A stretch of 13,439 bases of DNA from Candidatus Omnitrophota bacterium (GTDB lineage: Bacteria > Omnitrophota > Gorgyraeia > Aquiviventales > Aquiviventaceae), in contig JACQRE010000012.1 in NCBI GenBank assembly GCA_016206585.1, positions 1-13,439 on the forward strand. Direction: 5' to 3'. The translations under genes and the position numbers were made by a program. The notes below the pieces were generated by a model. It ran no database searches. It was not told where the DNA came from and saw only the letters and a program-made list of their open reading frames with translations. Below are positions 7,664-12,725 of this stretch, one piece after another; position 1 is the stretch's first letter, and each line of letters opens with the position of its first letter.

Positions 7664-8220
7664 TGATTCGGGTGACCGCCGGCGAGTTCAAAGGACTGGT
7701 GTTGGAGACCCCCAAGCCGATCCGCGCGACCGAGGCGAAGGTCCGCCAGGCGCTCTTCAACATCCTCGGCGACTTCATTCAGGGCGCGCGGGTCCTCGAC
7801 GGCTTTGCGGGCAGCGGAGCCCTGGGCATCGAGGCGCTCTCGCGGGGAGCCGCCTTTGCCGCCTTCGTGGAGTCGGACACCGAGGCCGCGCTCTGCATCC
7901 GGCAGAACCTGGAGCGGCTGGGCGGGGAGTTGCCGCGGGATGCCTGGCGGCTCCTGCACCTGGAGGTGGAGCGCGCCGTGCCGCAGCTGGCCGCCTCCGA
8001 GCCGCCGTTTGACCTCATCCTGTTGGACCCCCCGTACCGCACCGACGACGGAAAAAAAGCCTTGAACGCCGTCGTGCAGTGTGCTATCCTCGCACCCACT
8101 GGGCTCGTCGTGATCGAGCATGACCAACGGACCGTCCTGCCCACGGTGATCGGTCCCTTACAGCACGGTAAACGGCACCGGTACGGCGATACGGTGCTCT
8201 CTTTTTATCAGGTGACATGA
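7663..8220 (+). CDS. rsmD: 16S rRNA (guanine-966-N2)-methyltransferase RsmD
   Basis: RsmD uses S-adenosylmethionine to methylate G966 of 16S rRNA during small-subunit assembly. The 185-residue product shows the N-terminal family motif IRVTAGEFKGLVLETP followed by RATEAKVRQALFNILG, the SAM-binding loop DGFAGSGALGIEALSRGA starting at Asp46, an acidic motif II (FVESD), and the catalytic LLDPPY (Asp122-Pro-Pro-Tyr125). The start at 7663 overlaps the recG stop by one base; the frame is open far upstream, but that part lies inside recG and is not homologous. RsmD and coaD are frequent neighbours. Here they are separated by two palindromic elements that begin immediately after this gene's TGA stop. 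A run of seven A at 8052-8058 and a promoter-like sequence lie within the gene. Confidence 0.94.
   Translation: MIRVTAGEFKGLVLETPKPIRATEAKVRQALFNILGDFIQGARVLDGFAGSGALGIEALSRGAAFAAFVESDTEAALCIRQNLERLGGELPRDAWRLLHLEVERAVPQLAASEPPFDLILLDPPYRTDDGKKALNAVVQCAILAPTGLVVIEHDQRTVLPTVIGPLQHGKRHRYGDTVLSFYQVT
8062..8090 (+). promoter_or_regulatory. Candidate internal promoter within rsmD for coaD and downstream genes
   Basis: TTGAAC (8062-8067) and TATCCT (8085-8090) are separated by exactly 17 bp; each matches the sigma-70 consensus at four of six positions. TGC directly precedes the -10, giving an extended -10 TGn. The seven-A tract at 8052-8058 falls about 40-46 bp before the predicted start near 8098, where a proximal UP element would lie. 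In a GC-rich coding region this combination is suggestive. It would supply coaD, DUF177, rpmF, plsX, fabH and fabD independently of recG. Prediction only; it also encodes conserved-looking RsmD residues. Confidence 0.38.
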
Positions 8221-8328
8221 TCCCACCACCTGTTTGTTGGCCGAAGGCCTGTCGCCGCGCTTGGGGCGACATGAAGCGAATGGCGTGGCGACTGCGTCGC
8301 CTTCGGCGACGCCAAACAGGTGGTGGGA
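8221..8328. mobile_element. Palindromic MITE/REP-like element 1 between rsmD and coaD
   Basis: This 108-bp element has perfect 16-bp terminal inverted repeats: TCCCACCACCTGTTTG at 8221-8236 and its reverse complement at 8313-8328. Inside are GGCC-GAA-GGCC (8239-8249), a 6-bp stem GTCGCC/GGCGAC (8251-8270), and a perfect 8-bp stem with a three-base loop, GCGTCGCC-TTC-GGCGACGC (8294-8312). It is too short to code for a transposase. It starts on the base after the rsmD stop codon. ATGA borders it on the left (8217-8220) and recurs at its right edge (8328-8331). The architecture fits a non-autonomous insertion or a REP/BIME-type element; the family is not recognised. Confidence 0.62.
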
Positions 8329-8342
8329 TGATCCCACCACCT
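8318..8342. repeat. 25-bp perfect palindrome at the junction of the two elements
   Basis: AGGTGGTGGGAT (8318-8329) and its reverse complement ATCCCACCACCT (8331-8342) are separated only by G8330. This arises because the right end of element 1 abuts the left end of element 2. In RNA the two 12-base arms could pair only with a few central bases left as a loop, leaving about 10-11 pairs. No U-run follows, so it is not a standard intrinsic terminator. The same 12-base sequence occurs four times in alternating orientation between 8220 and 8463. Confidence 0.85.
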
Positions 8343-8462
8343 CCCGCTGGCGATGCCAACGCATGCTTCAAACACTCCCATGGCATCGCCATGGCCGGTG
8401 GATGGGATACTAAGCAGTACGGCCAGGCCTCGCCTGGGGCGAGGCCGCGGCAGGTGGTGGGA
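8332..8462. mobile_element. Palindromic MITE/REP-like element 2, overlapping the coaD start codon
   Basis: This 131-bp element shares the outer 11 bases with element 1 (TCCCACCACCT at 8332-8342, reverse complement at 8452-8462) but has a different interior. It holds an 11-bp inverted pair TGGCGATGCCA (8348-8358) and TGGCATCGCCA (8381-8391), a 7-bp stem CCATGGC/GCCATGG with a three-base loop (8378-8394), and a perfect 9-bp stem GGCCTCGCC-TGG-GGCGAGGCC (8426-8446). Its last base is the A of the coaD ATG, and its right end supplies AGGTGG 4 nt before that ATG, so the terminal repeat may act as the coaD ribosome binding site. ATGA borders both sides (8328-8331 and 8462-8465). Same uncertainty on family as element 1. 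Confidence 0.6.
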
Positions 8463-8959
8463 TGACTGCGTCACGAGCCGTCTACCCCGGCACGTTCGAT
8501 CCCGTCACCTTCGGCCACATCGACCTCATCAAGCGCGCCCGCACCATCTTCGACGAGGTCATCGTGGCGGTGGCCCACAACCCCGGCAAGGGGCCGCTCT
8601 TCACGGTCGAGGAGCGGGTCGCGTTCCTGCGGCGGGTGACCCGCCCGATGCGCGGGATCACGATCGACGCGTTCGACTCGCTGGTCGTCGACTACGTCCG
8701 CCGCAAGCGCGCGCGGGTGGTCATCCGGGGGCTGCGCATGCTCTCGGACTTCGAGTACGAGTTCCAGATGGCGCTGACGAATCGCAAGCTGGCCCCGGAT
8801 GTGGAGACGATCTTCATGATGCCGTCGGAGTCGTACGCCTACGTCTCGGCCCGCCTCCTCAAGGAGGCGGCGGTCTTCGGCGCGGACCTCTCCGCCTTCG
8901 TGCCGCCGTTCGTGGGCGAGGCGCTTCGGCGCCGGCTCCGTTCTGAGCGGACGGCATGA
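8462..8959 (+). CDS. coaD: Pantetheine-phosphate adenylyltransferase CoaD
   Basis: CoaD transfers AMP from ATP to 4'-phosphopantetheine, giving dephospho-CoA, the penultimate step of CoA synthesis. The 165-residue product has the nucleotidyltransferase start YPGTFDPVTFGH, with the (T/H)xGH motif as Thr16-Phe-Gly-His19, then the RGLRMLSDFEYEFQMALTNRKL segment that binds substrate, and YVSARLLKEAAVFG (127-140), the family's ISSSxVKE region with some serines replaced. Length is typical. The ATG coincides with the right edge of palindromic element 2, and the only upstream Shine-Dalgarno-like sequence is the element's AGGTGG. The 3' end overlaps the DUF177 gene by ATGA. Confidence 0.95.
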   Translation: MTASRAVYPGTFDPVTFGHIDLIKRARTIFDEVIVAVAHNPGKGPLFTVEERVAFLRRVTRPMRGITIDAFDSLVVDYVRRKRARVVIRGLRMLSDFEYEFQMALTNRKLAPDVETIFMMPSESYAYVSARLLKEAAVFGADLSAFVPPFVGEALRRRLRSERTA

Positions 8960-9411
8960 GCCTCCAGGAGCTGACCAAGGGAACCGTCATGAAAATCCAC
9001 GTCAACCGGGTTCCGGACGAAGGGTTGAAGGACCACGCGGTCTGCGATCCGACCGAGCTGGACATGGAGCGGTGGGACATCCGCCTCCCCCAGCCATTCG
9101 AAGTGGACGCGTTCATCACCAAGGCGGACGCGGAGCTGGTGGTCGACGTGGACATCCGCTGCCCGCTGCGCATGACGTGCTCCCGCTGCTTGGAGGAGTT
9201 CGGCCAAGTCGTCACCGCCGACGCCCTCTTCAGCTACCAGGTCAAGCCCACGGACGTCGTGGACATCACCGACGACGTCCGGCAGGAGATCATCCTTGCG
9301 TATCCCATGATCCCGGTCTGCCGGGCCGACTGCAAGGGCCTGTGCAGCGCGTGCGGCCAGAACCTCAATCTCGGCCCGTGTCCCCACCACCCGGGTCGAG
9401 GCGAACCCTAA
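8956..9411 (+). CDS. yceD: DUF177 (YceD-type) protein
   Basis: DUF177/YceD proteins lie next to rpmF in most bacteria; the E. coli member is linked to 23S rRNA accumulation, and the biochemical role elsewhere is not settled. The product has the two Cys clusters typical of the non-enterobacterial form: CSRC at 75-78 and C122, C126, C130, C133 in CRADCKGLCSACGQNLN, which probably bind metal. Two starts compete. ATG 8956 overlaps the coaD stop as ATGA and gives 151 residues. ATG 8989 has AAGGGA 6 nt upstream and gives a protein beginning MKIHVNRVPDEGL, which looks more like the usual family N-terminus. The later start is a serious alternative. The stop is 11 bp before rpmF. Confidence 0.9.
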   Translation: MSLQELTKGTVMKIHVNRVPDEGLKDHAVCDPTELDMERWDIRLPQPFEVDAFITKADAELVVDVDIRCPLRMTCSRCLEEFGQVVTADALFSYQVKPTDVVDITDDVRQEIILAYPMIPVCRADCKGLCSACGQNLNLGPCPHHPGRGEP

Positions 9412-9422
9412 GGACGGGCACC

Positions 9423-9629
9423 ATGGCGCTCCCCAAACGGAAACACGGCAAGGCTCGCCGGGACAAGAGCCGCACGCACTGGAAGCTCGCGATGCGCTCG
9501 CTGAGCGCCTGCCCGCAGTGCGCGAAACCCCTCGTGCCGCACCGCGTCTGCCCGGGCTGCGGCTACTACCGCGGCCGGCAGGTGCTCGTCGTGGCGGAGC
9601 AGAAGACGAAGTCGAAGCGGCAGGCCTGA
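9423..9629 (+). CDS. rpmF: 50S ribosomal protein L32 (bL32), zinc-binding type
   Basis: L32 is a small large-subunit protein. The 68-residue product begins MALPKRKHGKARRDKSRTHWKL, close to the family's usual PKRKxSKxRRDxRRxHWKL, and carries two Cys pairs (C30/C33 in CPQC and C43/C46 in CPGCGYY) that form the zinc ribbon. A basic tail ends the protein. The start follows AAGGAC about 8 nt upstream. It is placed between DUF177 and plsX, the standard arrangement, with a 28-bp gap to plsX. Confidence 0.96.
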   Translation: MALPKRKHGKARRDKSRTHWKLAMRSLSACPQCAKPLVPHRVCPGCGYYRGRQVLVVAEQKTKSKRQA

Positions 9630-9657
9630 CCCGGTCCCTCATCCGCACGGAGAGACG

Positions 9658-10665
9658 ATGAAAATCGCGCTCGATGCGATGGGTGGTGATGCCGCTCCCG
9701 AGACGCCGGTCGCTGGGGCGGTTCGGGCGGCACGAGAGCTTCCGGTGGACATCGTCCTCGTCGGCCAGCAGGAGGCGATTGAGCAGAGCCTGGCCAGCTA
9801 CGGCCAGCGTCCGTCCAACCTCTCCATCCTCCACGCCCCCGAGGTCATCGGCATGGAGGAGTCCCCCGTCGCGAGCGTGCGCAAGAAGCGCGATTCCTCC
9901 ATCAACGTGGGTGTGGAGCTGCTGCGCGACCGGAAGGTCGACGCGTTCGTCTCCGCCGGCAACACCGGGGCGGTGGTCTCCGCCAGCACGCTGCTCGTCG
10001 GTCTGCTGCCCGGCATCGAGCGGCCCGGCATCGCGATCATCCTGCCCGGCGTGAAGGGCGACACCCTCCTCATCGACGTCGGCGCCAACATCGATCCCAA
10101 ACCGCTGCACCTGCTCCAGTATGCGCTCATGGGCGAGGCGTACGCCCGGTGCGTCCTCGGCCGCTCCCGCCCGACGGTCGGCCTGCTCAACGTCGGGGAG
10201 GAGGAGACCAAGGGCACCGACTTCATGAAGGAGACGTACGGCATGCTGGAGGGCTCCGGGGTCAACTTCGTGGGCAACGTCGAAGGCCACGACATCTTCA
10301 CGGGGGAGTTCGACGTCATCGTCTGCGACGGTTTCGCCGGCAACGTGGCAATCAAGACGGCCGAGAGCCTCGCCCATGCGATTAACGTCCTGCTCAAGCG
10401 CTCCCTCAAGATGAGCCCCATCACGCGGCTTGGGGCGTGGCTGGCGCGCGATGCCTTCAAGCAGCTCCGCAAGGAGGTCGACTACGCCGAGCAGGGCGGA
10501 GCGCCCCTCCTGGGTGTCGACGGGGTATCGATCATCGCGCATGGCGCCTCCACCGGCAAGGCGATCAAGAACGCGATCCGCGTCGCGTATGACTCGGTCC
10601 GCCGTGAGCTCAACAAAAACATGGTGGACGCCATCAACCTCTACTCCCAGCACGCCCGCTCGTAG
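9658..10665 (+). CDS. plsX: Phosphate acyltransferase PlsX
   Basis: PlsX converts acyl-ACP and phosphate to acyl-phosphate at the membrane surface, the acyl donor for PlsY in phospholipid synthesis. The 335-residue product matches the family throughout: KIALDAMGGDAAPE at the N-terminus, SAGNTGA at 99-105, DVGANIDPKP from Asp140, GLLNVGEEETKGTDF, and GNVEGHDIFTGEFDVIVCDGFAGNVAIKT. A GGAGAG sequence lies just before the ATG. It precedes fabH, with a 28-bp gap containing an 8-base tandem repeat and no Shine-Dalgarno. Confidence 0.97.
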   Translation: MKIALDAMGGDAAPETPVAGAVRAARELPVDIVLVGQQEAIEQSLASYGQRPSNLSILHAPEVIGMEESPVASVRKKRDSSINVGVELLRDRKVDAFVSAGNTGAVVSASTLLVGLLPGIERPGIAIILPGVKGDTLLIDVGANIDPKPLHLLQYALMGEAYARCVLGRSRPTVGLLNVGEEETKGTDFMKETYGMLEGSGVNFVGNVEGHDIFTGEFDVIVCDGFAGNVAIKTAESLAHAINVLLKRSLKMSPITRLGAWLARDAFKQLRKEVDYAEQGGAPLLGVDGVSIIAHGASTGKAIKNAIRVAYDSVRRELNKNMVDAINLYSQHARS

Positions 10666-10722
10666 GCACAGAAGCACAGAAACCCTGTCACACATGCCAC
10701 GTCACACCACAGAAGCACAGAA
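10666..10722. repeat. Octamer tandem repeat, two blocks, at the plsX-fabH junction
   Basis: GCACAGAA is repeated head-to-tail at 10666-10673 and 10674-10681, immediately after the plsX stop. A second block, CCACAGAA then GCACAGAA, occupies 10707-10722. The shared 15-base direct repeat CACAGAAGCACAGAA is spaced 41 bp apart. Between the blocks GTCACAC also occurs twice (10687-10693 and 10701-10707), so the unit is a degenerate tandem duplication. The fabH ATG at 10694 lies between the blocks, and the second block encodes FabH residues about 5-10. Confidence 0.75.
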
Positions 10723-11695
10723 GCGCATCGGCATTCTCGGCCTCGGGATGCACGTGCCCGAGAAGGTTCTCACCAACGCTGACCTCGAGAAGATGGTGGA
10801 GACCACCGACGAGTGGATCCGCTCGCGCACCGGCATCCAGGAGCGGCGCATCGCCGAACCCGGGACGACGACGAGCGATCTCGCCTACGAGGCGGCGGTC
10901 GAAGCGCTCCAGCAGGCCCAGCTCGACCCGAAGGACCTCGAGCTTCTCATCATCGCCACGACGACACCGGACATGCTCTTTCCCTCGACCTCCTGCCTGG
11001 TGCAGCAGCGGCTGGGGGCCAAGTCGGCGGTCTGCTTCGATCTCTCGGCGGCCTGCTCCGGCTCGGTCTACGCGATGATCACCGCCCAGCAGTATTTGCT
11101 CAACGGCCGCTACCGCAACGCGCTCGTCATCGGGGCGGAGGTGCTCTCCAGCTTCATCGACTGGACCGACCGCTCCACGTGCGTGCTCTTCGGCGACGGA
11201 GCCGGGGCGTGCGTCATGGCGCCGGTGGCGCGGGGCGGGATCCTCGCCACCGACATGGGCAGTGATGGGAGTGCTGCGGAGCACCACTACATGCCGGGCG
11301 GCGGCTCCAAGCACCCCCCCTCGCACAGCTCGGTGGACCAGCGGCTGCACTTCCTGCGGATGAACGGCACCGAGATCTTCAAACTCGCGGTGCGCCGCAT
11401 GGCCGACTCGGCCAAGCGGGTCATCGAGCAGGGCAAGATCAAGCCGGAGCACGTCGAGTGCTTCATCCCGCACCAGGCCAACACCCGCATCATCGAGGCG
11501 GTGGTCAAATGGGCCGACCTGCCGATCGAGAAGGTGTACATGAACCTCCAGCGCTACGGCAACACCTCGGCCGCCTCCAACCTCATTGCCCTCTATGAAG
11601 CCGTCCGGGATGGCGTCATCAAGAAGGACGACCACGTCGTCATGGTCGCCTTCGGCGCCGGCCTCACCTGGGGCTCTCTCCTGCTGCAGTGGTGA
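10694..11695 (+). CDS. fabH: Beta-ketoacyl-ACP synthase III FabH
   Basis: FabH condenses an acyl-CoA primer, usually acetyl-CoA, with malonyl-ACP to begin each fatty acid. The 333-residue product shows the TNADLEKMVETTDEWIRSRTGIQERRIA segment, the catalytic Cys121 in SAACSGS, His260 in IPHQANTRII, and Asn290 in YGNTSAAS, completing the Cys-His-Asn triad. GAGLTWGSLLLQW is the expected C-terminus. The start at 10694 is the only credible one: the first beta strand begins at RIGILG (about residue 11), and the preceding MPRHTTEAQK comes largely from a tandem repeat. No Shine-Dalgarno is visible. The stop codon is part of a heptamer array leading to fabD. Confidence 0.96.
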   Translation: MPRHTTEAQKRIGILGLGMHVPEKVLTNADLEKMVETTDEWIRSRTGIQERRIAEPGTTTSDLAYEAAVEALQQAQLDPKDLELLIIATTTPDMLFPSTSCLVQQRLGAKSAVCFDLSAACSGSVYAMITAQQYLLNGRYRNALVIGAEVLSSFIDWTDRSTCVLFGDGAGACVMAPVARGGILATDMGSDGSAAEHHYMPGGGSKHPPSHSSVDQRLHFLRMNGTEIFKLAVRRMADSAKRVIEQGKIKPEHVECFIPHQANTRIIEAVVKWADLPIEKVYMNLQRYGNTSAASNLIALYEAVRDGVIKKDDHVVMVAFGAGLTWGSLLLQW

Positions 11696-11721
11696 GCTGA
11701 GAGCTGATCGCTGATGGCTAA
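11694..11721. repeat. Heptamer tandem repeat (xxGCTGA) bridging fabH stop and fabD start
   Basis: Four consecutive 7-base units read GAGCTGA, GAGCTGA, TCGCTGA and TGGCTAA. The array begins inside the fabH TGA stop (11693-11695), and the fabD ATG (11714-11716) spans the third and fourth units. The whole spacer between the two genes is therefore repeat sequence. A period-7 array places TGA in every frame. Confidence 0.72.
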
Positions 11722-12658
11722 GTTTGCTTTGTTGTTCCCAGGACAGGGCGCCCAGGCCGTCGGCATGGGCAAGGGTTTCTACGACCAGTTCGACGAGGCC
11801 AAGGAGCTCTACCGCAGCGCCAACAGGCGGCTCGGCTTCGACGTGACGGCGCTGTGCTTCGAGGGACCGGCCGAAGCGCTCACCAGGACCGAGACGTGCC
11901 AACCCGCCCTGTTCGTGACCTCGCTGGCCGCCTTTGCCGCGTTCAAGCGCGTCGCCCCCGCCTCGCTGGCACCAGTCGCGGCGGCGGGCTTAAGTCTGGG
12001 TGAGCTGACGGCGCTTGCGGCCGCGCAGGTCTTCAGCTTTGAGGACGGCTGCTACCTCGTGAAATCCCGCGGCGAGGCGATGGCCGAGTGCGCGGCCCGC
12101 AACCATGGCGCCATGCTGGCAGTGGTCGGGCTGGCCGGTGACGCGGTGGAGGCGATCTGCTGGGAGTCAGGGGCTGCCGGGGCCAACTACAACGCGCAGG
12201 ACCAGGTGGTGCTTTCGGGGACGGCGGAGGCGATCGCGAAGGCTGAGGAACTGGCCAAGCAGCGGGGGGCCAAGCGGGCGGTGAAGCTGGACGTGGCCGG
12301 CGCCTTCCACTGCGCGCTCATGCAGCCGGCCGCCGAGGCCTTCGAGCAGACGCTGGCCAAGGTCCAGCTGCGCCAGCCGTCGTTCCCGGTCGTCAGCAAC
12401 GTGACCGGCCAGCCGGTCCAGGATCCCGAGGAGATCCGCCGTCTGCTCGTCCGGCAGATCGTCAGCCCCGTCCTCTGGGAGCCGTCGATGCGCCGGATCA
12501 TCCAGTTGGGTGCGACCTACGGCATCGAGTTCCCGCCGGCGCGCGTGCTCACCGCCCTCCTGCGCCGCATCGACAGCTCGGTCAAGGGGCTGACGGTGGA
12601 TGAGCCGAAGGATTTCGAGAAGCTCTCGGCATTGATGACACAGATTATCAAGAGCTGA
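11714..12658 (+). CDS. fabD: Malonyl-CoA:ACP transacylase FabD
   Basis: FabD moves malonyl from CoA to ACP, providing the extender unit used by FabH and the elongating synthases. The 314-residue product begins MAKFALLFPGQGAQAVGMG, has the nucleophile Ser94 in GLSLGEL, the active-site His199 in GAFHCALM, and the NVTGQPV segment near 240. Length is typical. The start lies within a heptamer array and has at best a weak Shine-Dalgarno. The first codons (GCT AAG TTT GCT TTG TTG) and TTA93 are AT-rich compared with neighbouring genes, which may aid initiation. The stop falls at the edge of an inverted repeat. No fabG or acpP follows; nadA converges instead, so those genes must be elsewhere. Confidence 0.96.
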   Translation: MAKFALLFPGQGAQAVGMGKGFYDQFDEAKELYRSANRRLGFDVTALCFEGPAEALTRTETCQPALFVTSLAAFAAFKRVAPASLAPVAAAGLSLGELTALAAAQVFSFEDGCYLVKSRGEAMAECAARNHGAMLAVVGLAGDAVEAICWESGAAGANYNAQDQVVLSGTAEAIAKAEELAKQRGAKRAVKLDVAGAFHCALMQPAAEAFEQTLAKVQLRQPSFPVVSNVTGQPVQDPEEIRRLLVRQIVSPVLWEPSMRRIIQLGATYGIEFPPARVLTALLRRIDSSVKGLTVDEPKDFEKLSALMTQIIKS

Positions 12659-12713
12659 TTACACCGATAGAACGTTTTATCTGAGAAATCTTCCGTTCAC
12701 AATCTGTGTAATC
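12657..12713. terminator. Imperfect inverted repeat between convergent fabD and nadA; possible terminator
   Basis: GATTACACCGATAGAACG (12657-12674) pairs with 12694-12713, whose reverse complement begins GATTACACAGATTGTGAACG: eight perfect outer bases, then GAT and AACG with one mismatch and two unpaired bases. The loop is about 19 nt. A TTTTT run at 12722-12726 lies about 8 bp beyond the right arm, so termination of the fabD transcript is plausible but weak. In the nadA direction no U-run follows. A GATTACAC-type sequence could also be a dispersed genomic repeat. It is AT-rich relative to its surroundings. Confidence 0.42.
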
Positions 12714-12725
12714 CCCGCTAGTTTT

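Noticed and set aside
5893..8220. A 775-codon plus-strand frame that would make RsmD a long fusion protein
   Set aside because: Everything before 7663 is an alternative frame of recG; RsmD homology begins at the ATG at 7663, which overlaps the recG stop.
8221..8462. CRISPR array or intrinsic terminator interpretation of the palindromic region
   Set aside because: Repeats alternate in orientation with unequal, non-spacer-like interiors, so it is not CRISPR; no U-run follows the hairpins, so they are not standard terminators.
8353..8946. A plus-strand frame overlapping coaD
   Set aside because: Alternative frame of coaD and the palindromic element; no conserved motifs.
8839..10695. A 618-codon minus-strand frame opposite coaD to plsX
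   Set aside because: It spans several well-supported plus-strand genes and shows no family motif; it is an antisense shadow in GC-rich DNA.
10688..11902. A 404-codon minus-strand frame opposite fabH-fabD
   Set aside because: Shadow frame without domain signatures, opposite strongly conserved FabH and FabD.
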